Shown: one piece after another, positions 8,835 to 16,227 of the stretch
How the letters are laid out: the number at the start of each line of letters is the position of its first letter
Numbering within the stretch: the first letter of the stretch is position 1
NCBI GenBank assembly: GCA_014378715.1
Contig: JACMNE010000091.1
Span: forward strand, 1-33,406
Reading direction: 5' to 3'
Origin: Microbacteriaceae bacterium
Lineage (GTDB): Bacteria > Actinomycetota > Actinomycetes > Actinomycetales > Microbacteriaceae
DNA: 33,406 nt
Notes under the pieces: generated by a model
Seen by the model: only the letters and a program-made list of their open reading frames with translations
What the model was told of the DNA's origin: nothing
Database searches by the model: none
Program-made: the position numbers and the translations under genes

Positions 8835-9512
8835 TTACGATTCGCCCCGCTGGTTCCCCATGAAGCGCTCGAGGTAGACCGTGGCGTTCTCCCGTGCCTC
8901 GTCGATGAACCGGGCGTTGCCGGCCAGGTCGAAGGCAAAGGCCCGGGCGAGAAGCGAGTCGGCGAGCTCGAGCGCGACCTCGAGTCGGAACTGGGACTCC
9001 TCGCCGCCGTCGACTCCATGGCTGCGTGTGAGCACCGCGAGGATCGCCGAGGCGACGACCCCGTTGTTGGTGAGGTCGCCGATGCGCGGACGAAGGTCGA
9101 GCACGTCGCCGAATCGCAGGGCGCGGAAGCCGGGCTCCGAGCGGTAGGCGTCGACCCAGTAGTCCAGTGCAGCGCCGACGGCATCCGTCCATGTCGAGAT
9201 GCCCTCTGCCTCGATCAGCGGGAGACCCTCGGTCATGAACCGGGACATCGACCGCCCGCTCAGTGCGTGCAGCACCGCGATGCGGTCGGGGAAGTAGCGG
9301 TAAACCGTGCCGATGGAGGACCCGGCGCGTTCAGCGATCATTGCGGTGGTCAGCCGCTCGTAACCGATCTCGTCGACGACGGCCGCTGCCGCGTCGAGCA
9401 GGGAGGTGAGGCGCGCGGTGCTTCGCGCCTGCACGGGTTCGTTCCGGAGCAGCGCGACGGCACTCGCGGAGGTTTCACCGGCGGTGTGTGAAGGCACGGG
9501 GGTTCCTTTCAT
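8835..9512 (-). CDS. TetR-family transcriptional regulator
   Basis: A 225-residue repressor-type protein. The N-terminal helix-turn-helix is classic TetR: SLLDAAAAVVDEIGYERLTTAMIAERAG followed by SIGTVYRYFPDR, about residues 39-85. A helical ligand-binding domain follows. It lies directly upstream of, and in the same direction as, the osmoprotectant transporter genes, 108 bp away, so control of that operon or of itself is the natural inference. TetR control would be unusual, since Firmicutes opu operons typically use MarR/GbsR-type regulators. ATG at 9512 is preferred; a TTG at 9515 adds one codon. No good ribosome-binding site is visible. A TAGAAT hexamer at 9549-9544 may be its -10 box. Confidence 0.9.
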   Translation of the reverse strand: MKGTPVPSHTAGETSASAVALLRNEPVQARSTARLTSLLDAAAAVVDEIGYERLTTAMIAERAGSSIGTVYRYFPDRIAVLHALSGRSMSRFMTEGLPLIEAEGISTWTDAVGAALDYWVDAYRSEPGFRALRFGDVLDLRPRIGDLTNNGVVASAILAVLTRSHGVDGGEESQFRLEVALELADSLLARAFAFDLAGNARFIDEARENATVYLERFMGNQRGES

Positions 9513-9543
9513 CAATACGAGTCAACTGGGGCAACGGGATCGA

Positions 9544-9549
9544 ATTCTA
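9544..9549 (-). promoter_or_regulatory. Probable -10 box of the TetR gene
   Basis: Minus-strand TAGAAT lies about 30 bases upstream of the TetR ATG. No convincing -35 hexamer is seen at 17-18 bases. The surrounding 9513-9661 gap between the divergent TetR and App1 genes is AT-richer than its neighbours and probably holds promoters for both. Confidence 0.4.
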
Positions 9550-9661
9550 GCTTGTCTCGCTTCGTCCCGGCAGACATGAGTGCCCTGTTTTCGATATTCG
9601 TTGAGATCAAGTCGATTTGTTTTCGCATCAAGGCGAGTGTTCGTCGTGGAACACTGGGGGT

Positions 9662-10708
9662 ATGGCGCGAACCCCCAAAGGAATGAACCCCGCAACCGCG
9701 GCCGAGCCCATCCTGCATTTCGCCGCTCGATTCGAAGACCGGATGCACAATCTGCGGGAGCGTGTGGCCCGCAAGCGCGGCCTCACGTCGACCGTGATCC
9801 CCTACACGGGCTACGGCGCCCCCGGCTGGGTGCGTGTCCTCTGCCGGGTGATGCTCACCCGACCCTCCCCACCCGGCGAGGCCGGATACACGAGCATCCG
9901 GGGCTGGCGCAGCTTCACGAGCGTCCCGGTCAACGATGTCGCCGTGACCATCTCGATTGGCGGGGTCGAACGGCGTGTCACGGCCGACCGGGGCGGGGTC
10001 GTCGACGTCCGGCTCGACTTCGACCTCGAGCCGGGCTGGCACACCGTGACGATCCGCACCGACGAGTCCGACCCGGTGGACGCGCCAGTGTTCATCGTCG
10101 ACACCTCCGTCGGCTTCGGCGTGATCTCCGACATCGACGACACGGTGATGGTCACGGCACTCCCTCGGCCCTTCCTGGCCGCCTGGAACACCTTCGTGCT
10201 CGACGAGCACGCGCGGCGCCCCGTGCCCGGCATGGCCGTGCTCTACGAGCGCCTCACCCGCCACCATCCCGGCGCCCCGGTGATCTACCTCTCGACGGGC
10301 GCCTGGAACGTCGCGCCGACCCTCTCGCGGTTCCTGTCCCGCAACCTCTACCCGGCTGGCCCGCTGCTGCTCACCGACTGGGGGCCGACTCACGACCGCT
10401 GGTTCCGCAGTGGCACCGACCACAAGCGGGACACCCTGAAGCGACTCGCGACGGAGTTCCCCGAGGTGCGCTGGCTCCTGGTCGGCGACGATGGACAGCA
10501 TGACGAGGCCCTGTACGGCACCTTCGTGAGCACGCACCCCGACAGCGTGCTCGCTGTCGCCATCCGCCAGCTCTCCACCAGCGAAGCGGTGCTCGCCGGT
10601 GGTCGGTCCAAGTCGGAGGAGCACGGCACCCGCAGCGGAGTGCCCTGGGTCTATGCCCCGGACGGCGCGGGCCTCGCCGAACTGCTCAATGTGGCCGGGC
10701 TGGACTAG
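9662..10708 (+). CDS. App1-family phosphatase (DUF2183)
   Basis: A 348-residue protein of the App1/DUF2183 family, named for the yeast actin-patch phosphatidate phosphatase; bacterial members are largely uncharacterised. The N-terminal half is a beta-rich domain (about 40-145). The catalytic HAD-like centre is SDIDDTVM with the DxDxT motif at residues 157-161. Downstream, IYLSTGAWN (motif II Ser/Thr), a lysine in TDHKRDTLKRL, and LLVGDDGQHD complete the phosphatase signature. No signal peptide or membrane span is seen, so it is probably cytoplasmic. ATG at 9662 follows GGGGGT without a clear Shine-Dalgarno sequence. It diverges from the TetR gene and converges on the DUF427 gene. Confidence 0.88.
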   Translation: MARTPKGMNPATAAEPILHFAARFEDRMHNLRERVARKRGLTSTVIPYTGYGAPGWVRVLCRVMLTRPSPPGEAGYTSIRGWRSFTSVPVNDVAVTISIGGVERRVTADRGGVVDVRLDFDLEPGWHTVTIRTDESDPVDAPVFIVDTSVGFGVISDIDDTVMVTALPRPFLAAWNTFVLDEHARRPVPGMAVLYERLTRHHPGAPVIYLSTGAWNVAPTLSRFLSRNLYPAGPLLLTDWGPTHDRWFRSGTDHKRDTLKRLATEFPEVRWLLVGDDGQHDEALYGTFVSTHPDSVLAVAIRQLSTSEAVLAGGRSKSEEHGTRSGVPWVYAPDGAGLAELLNVAGLD

Positions 10709-10758
10709 TTTCCACCCGACCGGGTGCCGCTGCGCGGACCCGGCCGCGCGGGTCGGCG

Positions 10759-11262
10759 CTACCAGCCGAGGGTGCCCGGCGCTCCCTTGAACGGCCCGAC
10801 GACGCGGGACGTGATCCAGCCGCCGTAGAAGTCGCCCTCCTGGGGGCGCACGACCTCGCCGCCAACGGTGCACTCGTCCATCGCGGAGGGGTAGATCGCC
10901 ACGAGGTCGGCGAGCTGCTCGAACCCGGGTGTCGGGTCGGGGTAGAACCACGCGGCACGGTCCGCGACGGCGTCGCCGCCACGGAGGGTGAGGTACTTGG
11001 CCCGTCCCTTGAACTCGCACCATGAGTCGCCCGCCGCGCTCTGCAGCACCCCGTCGGCGACATCCGCTCTGGGCACGTAGTACACGGGAGGGTGGCTGGT
11101 CTCGAGCACGCGCACCGCGGCGGTCGTGTCGACGATGAGCACCCCGCCCAGGGTCACGGTCACCCGCTCGGTCTCGGTGTCGACCCGCGGCGGACGGGGG
11201 TAGTCCCACACCGATTCCTGGCCCGGTCCGACCGGCTCTCGTTCGGTGCGTCGCGTTCTCAT
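10759..11262 (-). CDS. DUF427 domain protein
   Basis: A 167-residue protein of the DUF427 family, a small beta-rich domain of unknown biochemical role common in actinobacteria. Conserved blocks are PGQESVWDYPRPPR near the N-terminus, PPVYYVPRADV, a Cys/Lys-containing WCEFKGRAKYL, AAWFYPDP and the C-terminal GGWITSRVVGPFKG. It is encoded divergently from the GH15 gene with 70 bp between start codons, and a TAGGGT box lies six bases before its ATG. It converges on the App1 gene with 50 bp between stops; that gap holds two short inverted repeats that might act as weak terminators. I cannot assign an enzymatic function. Confidence 0.9.
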   Translation of the reverse strand: MRTRRTEREPVGPGQESVWDYPRPPRVDTETERVTVTLGGVLIVDTTAAVRVLETSHPPVYYVPRADVADGVLQSAAGDSWCEFKGRAKYLTLRGGDAVADRAAWFYPDPTPGFEQLADLVAIYPSAMDECTVGGEVVRPQEGDFYGGWITSRVVGPFKGAPGTLGW

Positions 11263-11268
11263 GGCGTC

Positions 11269-11274
11269 ACCCTA
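11269..11274 (-). promoter_or_regulatory. Leaderless -10 box of the DUF427 gene
   Basis: Minus-strand TAGGGT, then six bases (GACGCC), then the ATG at 11262. This spacing places the transcription start on the start codon. Confidence 0.65.
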
Positions 11275-11320
11275 CGCCCGCCACCCAGTGAGACGGTGGC
11301 AATGGCCGGCCGGGACTGCC

Positions 11321-11326
11321 TAGAGT
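11321..11326 (+). promoter_or_regulatory. Leaderless -10 box of the GH15 gene
   Basis: TAGAGT, then six bases (TGCGGC), then the ATG at 11333. It forms a divergent pair with the DUF427 promoter 46 bp away. Confidence 0.65.
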
Positions 11327-11332
11327 TGCGGC

Positions 11333-13135
11333 ATGGCACTGGCTATCGAGGATTACGCGCTCATCGGCGACAGCCACACGGCGGCCCTCGTCGGAAACGA
11401 CGGGAGCATCGATTGGCTCTGTGTTCCCCGCTTCGATTCCCCGTCGGTGTTCGGGGCCCTCCTCGGCGACGAGGACCACGGCCGCTGGAAGCTCGCGCCG
11501 TGGGGCGAGGTGCTCTCCACCTCGCGCTCCTACGTGGAGGACACCTTCATCCTGGTGACCCGCTGGGTGACCCCCACGGGTGAGGCCGAGGTCATCGAGC
11601 TGATGCCGCACGGCGACCGCCGGGCCGACATCATCCGCCGCATCCGCGGGATCAGCGGGAAGGTGCCGTTCGTGCAGGAGCTCGCGCTGCGCTTCGACTA
11701 CGCCGCGGCGATGCCGTGGGTGCGTCAGGCCACCGACGAGGAGGGGATGCGCGGGCTGGTCGCCGTCGCCGGCCCCGACGCCGTGGTGGTGCGCGGACCC
11801 CGGCTGACCGCCGTCAACCACCACCACGTCTCGGCGTTCACCGTCGCCGAGGGCGAGACCGTCGACCTCACGCTCACCTGGTTCCCCTCGCACCGCCCCA
11901 CTCCCCCGGCCGTCGACGTGAGCCAGCGGATAGAGGACACCCGCGCCTGGTGGGTGAACTGGGCCTCCTCCTGCATCGCCTCCCCGCTGTACCATGACGC
12001 CGTCCACCGGTCGCTCCTGGTGTTGAGGGCGCCCACGAACGAAGACACCAGCGGCATCGTCGCCGCCGCGACGACGAGCCTGCCGGAGGACTTCGGCGGC
12101 GGCCGCAATTGGGACTACCGCTATGTCTGGCTGCGCGACGCCTCGCTCACCCTGCACGTACTGCTCGACCACGGGTTCGACCAGGAGGCAGAGGGCTGGC
12201 GGCGCTGGCTGCTGCGCGCGATCGCCGGCGACCCTGCCGACGTGCAGATCATGTACGGCATCGCCGGGGAACGACGGCTGACCGAGACCGAGATCGACTC
12301 TCTGCCCGGTTACCAGGGGGCGTCCCCGGTGCGCGTCGGGAACGGCGCTTTCGCCCAGTACCAGGGGGACGTGTTCGGCGAGGTGATGATCGCGCTAGCG
12401 CGGGCGAGGGACATCGGCATCGAGGAGACCGAGTTCTCCTGGCCCCTGCAGCTGTCGCTCATGAGCTACGTCGAGGAGAACTGGCAGCGGGCCGACAACG
12501 GCATCTGGGAGATCCGCGGACCCCTCCAGCACTTCACCCACTCCCGCGTGATGGTCTGGGCGGCGTTCGACTGCGCGATCCGGGCCGTGCACGACCACGG
12601 GCTGCCCGGGCGGGTCGACCTCTGGCTGCGGTTGCGGAACGAGGTGCGCGAAGAGATCGAGCGCGACGGCTTCGACACCGAGCGCAACACCTACACGCAG
12701 TACTACGGCAGCTCCAGCGTCGACGCCTCCCTGCTGCAGCTCGCGCAGGTCGGCTACCTCGCCGCCGACGACCCGCGGATGCTGGGAACGGTGGCGGCCA
12801 TCGAGGCGGAGCTCCTCCAGGACGGCCTACTGATGCGCTATCGCACTCAGTCCGGTGTGGACGGACTCGAGGGAGCCGAACATCCGTTCCTCGCCTGCTC
12901 ATTCTGGCTCGTGGAGCAGTACGCGAGCAGCGGCCGGCTCGACGACGCAACCGCCCTCATGGACCGGCTGCTCTCCTTCGCGAACGATGTGGGGTTGATG
13001 AGCGAGGAGTACGACACCACCCGCGGACGCCAGGCCGGCAACACCCCGCAGGCCCTCACCCACCTCACCCTGGTGCGGGCGGCGGACGCCATCTCCGTGG
13101 CGACCTCCGGCGGGTCGCCTCCCCCGCACGGCTGA
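11333..13135 (+). CDS. Glycoside hydrolase family 15, trehalase- or glucoamylase-like
   Basis: A 600-residue enzyme of the GH15 group found in mycobacteria and relatives as trehalase or glucan alpha-glucosidase. The N-terminal beta domain opens with the standard IEDYALIGDSHTAALVGNDGSIDWLCVPRFDSPS pattern. The (alpha/alpha)6 barrel starts near 250 with GGRNWDYRYVWLRDAS, followed by GDVFGEVMIALARARD and the late active-site block EHPFLACSFWLVEQY. There is no signal peptide, so it should act on cytoplasmic sugars such as trehalose or malto-oligosaccharides. The length is normal for the family. Substrate preference cannot be settled from sequence alone. Transcription is probably leaderless. Confidence 0.92.
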   Translation: MALAIEDYALIGDSHTAALVGNDGSIDWLCVPRFDSPSVFGALLGDEDHGRWKLAPWGEVLSTSRSYVEDTFILVTRWVTPTGEAEVIELMPHGDRRADIIRRIRGISGKVPFVQELALRFDYAAAMPWVRQATDEEGMRGLVAVAGPDAVVVRGPRLTAVNHHHVSAFTVAEGETVDLTLTWFPSHRPTPPAVDVSQRIEDTRAWWVNWASSCIASPLYHDAVHRSLLVLRAPTNEDTSGIVAAATTSLPEDFGGGRNWDYRYVWLRDASLTLHVLLDHGFDQEAEGWRRWLLRAIAGDPADVQIMYGIAGERRLTETEIDSLPGYQGASPVRVGNGAFAQYQGDVFGEVMIALARARDIGIEETEFSWPLQLSLMSYVEENWQRADNGIWEIRGPLQHFTHSRVMVWAAFDCAIRAVHDHGLPGRVDLWLRLRNEVREEIERDGFDTERNTYTQYYGSSSVDASLLQLAQVGYLAADDPRMLGTVAAIEAELLQDGLLMRYRTQSGVDGLEGAEHPFLACSFWLVEQYASSGRLDDATALMDRLLSFANDVGLMSEEYDTTRGRQAGNTPQALTHLTLVRAADAISVATSGGSPPPHG

Positions 13136-13164
13136 TCCTGCCGAGCGGATGTCGGGCTGCACGC

Positions 13165-13944
13165 CTAGTTCGGCTGCACGGCCTCCGCGGCCAGATGCTC
13201 GGCGAAGAAGTCCTCGATGCGCGCCCACGCGTCGGCAGCGGACTCCGGGTGGGGACCCGCGCCGAGCACACGCCGCATGATCGGCCGCAGCAGGCGCGGG
13301 CCTCCTTCGGCATCGTTGAGGAAGCTGTGCCCGGCGTCCGGGTACTCCTTCACGTCGTGCGCGATGCCGAGGCGGTCGAGGGAGGCGTCGAGAGTTGCTG
13401 CGGCACCCTTCAGCGAGGCGTCGATGCCGCCATAGCTCCCCACGATCGGGCAGGCTCCGCGCAGGGCCTCGTCGATGTCCTTCGGCAGTCGCCCGTAGTT
13501 GGCGGATGCCGCGTCGAAGCCGCGAGTGGCCGTCATCAGGGCAAAGCCGCCGCCCATGCAGAAGCCGATCACGCCGATGCGGCCGGTGCAGTCCTCGCGG
13601 GAGGTGAGGAATCCGCGGGCGGACTCGATATCGGCGAACGCGCGTCCCTCGCCGGCCATCAGGGCCCGGAAGGTTGCTGTCAGGCACTTGCGCGCCCCGC
13701 CCTCGGTGAACAGGTCGGGCATGAGCACCAGGTAGCCGGCCGAGGCGAGACGCTCGACCTGCCTGCGCATCACGTCGGTGACGCCGAAGGCCTCGTGCAC
13801 CATCACCACGCCCGGCCACGGGCCCTCCCCGGCCGGGACGCCGAGCACCCCGGTCAGTCCGCTGCTGGCGCGGGGGGCGGACAGCCCCGTCTGGGCGGGC
13901 GGCGCGGCGATGGAGACCTCGGTGAGTTCGACGTTCTCGGACAT
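13165..13944 (-). CDS. Dienelactone hydrolase family protein
   Basis: A 259-residue alpha/beta hydrolase of the dienelactone hydrolase type. The nucleophile elbow is IGFCMGGGFAL, with Cys rather than Ser, as is typical of this family. The catalytic His lies in PDAGHSFLND near 210. An acidic residue is expected in the SYGGIDASLKG strand. MVHEAFGVTDVMRR upstream matches the family's oxyanion region. Relatives open lactone rings in aromatic degradation, but many have unknown substrates, and no catabolic genes are nearby. ATG at 13944 is preceded by AGGAG four bases upstream, a good ribosome-binding site. A tandem repeat lies just upstream of it. Confidence 0.9.
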   Translation of the reverse strand: MSENVELTEVSIAAPPAQTGLSAPRASSGLTGVLGVPAGEGPWPGVVMVHEAFGVTDVMRRQVERLASAGYLVLMPDLFTEGGARKCLTATFRALMAGEGRAFADIESARGFLTSREDCTGRIGVIGFCMGGGFALMTATRGFDAASANYGRLPKDIDEALRGACPIVGSYGGIDASLKGAAATLDASLDRLGIAHDVKEYPDAGHSFLNDAEGGPRLLRPIMRRVLGAGPHPESAADAWARIEDFFAEHLAAEAVQPN

Positions 13945-13955
13945 GGGTCTCCTGG

Positions 13956-14005
13956 GGTCGAGTGCGGACGGGATCGAGTGCGGGATCGAGTGCGGGACGA
14001 GTGAG
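13956..14005. repeat. 12-bp direct repeats upstream of the dienelactone hydrolase gene
   Basis: GGATCGAGTGCG occurs twice back to back (13971-13982, 13983-13994), flanked by diverged copies at 13956-13967 and 13995-14005. The array starts 12 bases before the hydrolase ATG, where its own leader or promoter must lie. It could be a multi-site operator or simple slippage. The rest of the 13945-14143 gap shows no clear promoter for the ABC genes. Confidence 0.75.
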
Positions 14006-14143
14006 AAATGCGAGGGTCGGGCCGCGTGCGCCTCGGGTGTTGTGATCCTAGGGCAGACACCTGCTCGCTACTCCTGCGGGTGTACTCCGAGATCCCCCCG
14101 AGAGCGGATGCGACGTGCAGCCGCACCTGCGAAGCTCGTCACC

Positions 14144-14860
14144 ATGACCGCAACCGTGCTCTCCACGCGCAACCTGACCAAGCACTACGGGAGCGGCGAT
14201 ACCCGTTTCGACGCCCTGAAGGGCATCGACCTCGACATCCTCGAGGGGGAGTCCGTCGCCATCGTGGGCAAGAGCGGTTCGGGCAAGTCCACGCTGATGC
14301 ACATCCTCGCCCTGCTCGACGCGCCGTCGAGTGGCGAGCTCGTCGTCGACGGACACAGTGCCGCGACCCTCAAGGGGAAGGCGCTCAACAGCCTGCGCAA
14401 CCGCACCTTCGGGTTCGTCTTCCAGCAGTTCTTCCTCAACGCCAACGCCAGTGTGCTGGAGAACGTGATGCTGCCGCTGAAGATCGCGCGGATGGGCTCC
14501 CGGGAGCGCAAGCGGGTGGCCATGGCCACCCTCGAGCTGCTGGAGCTCGGCGACAAGGCGGGCAACAAGGCCCTCAACCTGTCCGGCGGCCAGAAGCAGC
14601 GGGTGGTCATCGCCCGCGCGATCGTCAACTCGCCGCGCATCATCTTCGCCGACGAGCCGACGGGCAACCTCGACTCGGCCACGGGCCGCATCGTCGAGGA
14701 TCTCCTCTTCGACCTCAACCGTGAGAGGGGCATCACCCTGGTGATCGTCACCCACGACGAGGACCTCGCCGCCCGCGCCGACCGGCGCATCTACCTGCAC
14801 GACGGACTCCTGGTGGCCGCGATCGACGAGCCGGCCGCGACCGCGGGACGCCACGCATGA
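14144..14860 (+). CDS. MacB/LolD-like ABC transporter ATPase
   Basis: A 238-residue ABC ATPase of the LolD/MacB/FtsE-like group that powers mechanotransmission-type exporters. It shows Walker A VGKSGSGKST near 43, the Q-loop in FVFQQFFLNANASVLENVMLP, the signature LNLSGGQKQRV near 145, Walker B RIIFADEPTGNLD, and the switch His in VTHDEDLA. I chose ATG at 14144 because MTATVLSTRNLTKHYG matches the family start; the frame stays open upstream only as antisense of the hydrolase gene. The stop overlaps the permease start as ATGA, so the two form one transporter. No regulator or two-component system is adjacent. Confidence 0.92.
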   Translation: MTATVLSTRNLTKHYGSGDTRFDALKGIDLDILEGESVAIVGKSGSGKSTLMHILALLDAPSSGELVVDGHSAATLKGKALNSLRNRTFGFVFQQFFLNANASVLENVMLPLKIARMGSRERKRVAMATLELLELGDKAGNKALNLSGGQKQRVVIARAIVNSPRIIFADEPTGNLDSATGRIVEDLLFDLNRERGITLVIVTHDEDLAARADRRIYLHDGLLVAAIDEPAATAGRHA

Positions 14861-16152
14861 AGGCCATGGACATCCTCGGCACCGCCGTGGGAAACAGCTT
14901 CCGCAGCCGGCTCCGCACGACCCTCACCGTGCTCGCCATCTTCATCGGTGCCTTCACCCTGACGATCACGAATGCCCTCGGCACAGGAATCAACAACTAC
15001 ATCACGACGCAGATATCCTCCATCGGCGCGCCCGACGTGATGACCGTCTTCAAGCCGACCGCCGTCACCGCCCCGACCGACGGCCCGGCCCCCTATGAGG
15101 AGGGCGGCGGCAGCGAGCTGGCCACCAATCAGGGTCCTCCCGGGTCGACCGTCATCGCCATGACCGACGCCGACCTCGCCACCATCGCGGCGATCCCCGG
15201 CATCACCTCCGCCGACGCGATCATCGCTGTGCGCCCTGACTTCGTGGAGTGGCAGGACAACGGCAAGTTCCAGCTGTCCGTGAGCGAGTTCAGTGCGGGG
15301 ATCACCCTCGACCTCGCGGCCGGCTCCGGCTTCGACCAGACCGGCGGCGCCCTGCAGATCGTGCTGCCCACCACGTACGTGCCCACACTCGGCTTCGCCA
15401 GCAACGCGGCCGCCGTCGGGCAGACCGTCTCGATCGGCGTCACCGACGCCATCGGCACGCAGCACCTGATCGACGCGACCGTCGTCGGCGTCCAGAACCC
15501 CACCCTGATCGGCTCGGGCGCCAGCACCAACAACGCCCTGACCACCGCGATCTTCGATGCGCAGCGGACCGGCCTCCCTGCGTCGACTCCCACCGAGTAC
15601 GCCAGCGCCACAGCGCGGTTCGACGCCGGGGCGAGTGCCAGCCAGATCACCGCGATCAAGGACGACCTCACTGCCGCCGGCTTCACCGGGTCGACCGTGG
15701 CCGACCAGATCGGCACCTTCCAGACCGTCGTCGACGGCATCATCCTGGTGCTCAACGGCTTCGCCGTGATCGCCCTGATCGCCGCGGGCTTCGGCATCAT
15801 CAACACCCTGCTGATGAGCGTGCAGGAGCGCACCAGGGAGATCGGCCTGATGAAGGCCATGGGAATGAGCGGCGGGCGCATCTTCGCGTTGTTCAGCACC
15901 GAGGCGGTGTTCATCGGCTTCCTCGGCAGCGCGATCGGGGCCGGCGTCGCGATCGCGGTGGGAGCCCTGGTGAGCAACGTGCTCGCGGAGGGCTTCCTCT
16001 CCGGCCTCGTCGGACTGCAGATCCTCACCTTCGCCCCCGCATCGATTGCCACCGTCTTCGCGCTGGTGATGGGGATCGCGTTCCTCGCCAGCACCCTGCC
16101 GGCGTCCCGAGCTGCCAGGCAGAGTCCGATCGACTCGCTCCGGTACGAGTAG
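14857..16152 (+). CDS. MacB/FtsX-type ABC transporter permease
   Basis: A 431-residue permease with one N-terminal membrane span (about 18-40, RTTLTVLAIFIGAFTLTI), a large extracytoplasmic MacB-PCD-like domain (about 45-285), then three spans at the C-terminus (FxAVIALIAAGFGIINTLLMS; IGFLGSAIGAGVAIAVGAL; FALVMGIAFLASTLPA). The cytoplasmic QERTREIGLMKAMG block between spans 2 and 3 is the hallmark of the FtsX/MacB permease family, and the ending SRAARQSPIDSLRYE is equally typical. Relatives export antibiotics, peptides or lipids, or transmit force to cell-wall hydrolases. Nothing nearby fixes the substrate. Confidence 0.92.
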   Translation: MKAMDILGTAVGNSFRSRLRTTLTVLAIFIGAFTLTITNALGTGINNYITTQISSIGAPDVMTVFKPTAVTAPTDGPAPYEEGGGSELATNQGPPGSTVIAMTDADLATIAAIPGITSADAIIAVRPDFVEWQDNGKFQLSVSEFSAGITLDLAAGSGFDQTGGALQIVLPTTYVPTLGFASNAAAVGQTVSIGVTDAIGTQHLIDATVVGVQNPTLIGSGASTNNALTTAIFDAQRTGLPASTPTEYASATARFDAGASASQITAIKDDLTAAGFTGSTVADQIGTFQTVVDGIILVLNGFAVIALIAAGFGIINTLLMSVQERTREIGLMKAMGMSGGRIFALFSTEAVFIGFLGSAIGAGVAIAVGALVSNVLAEGFLSGLVGLQILTFAPASIATVFALVMGIAFLASTLPASRAARQSPIDSLRYE

Positions 16153-16183
16153 CAGCGGGAGGCGGCGGGCCCGGCAATGGGCC

Positions 16184-16227
16184 CTCTGAAGGGTGACCGC
16201 GCATCACGGCGCGGTTACCCTTCAGAG
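16184..16227. terminator. 19-bp hairpin ending at the FUSC start codon
   Basis: Arms 16184-16202 and 16209-16227 pair over 19 positions with a six-base loop. The single non-Watson-Crick position is a G-U pair in plus-strand RNA (16195 with 16216). It lies 32 bases after the permease stop and can terminate the ABC transcript. Its right arm contains the TACCCT -10 box of the next gene and ends one base before that gene's ATG. Confidence 0.75.
16216..16221 (+). promoter_or_regulatory. Leaderless -10 box of the FUSC gene, within a hairpin arm
   Basis: TACCCT, then six bases (TCAGAG), then the ATG at 16228. A leaderless transcript would begin just outside the hairpin, while read-through RNA from the ABC operon would fold the stem next to the start codon. 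Confidence 0.62.

Noticed and set aside
10709-10758. Short inverted repeats (CACCCG-CGGGTG; GACCCG-CGGGTC) as a terminator
   Set aside because: Six-bp stems without a U-run are expected often in DNA this G+C-rich; mentioned with the DUF427 gene but not called.
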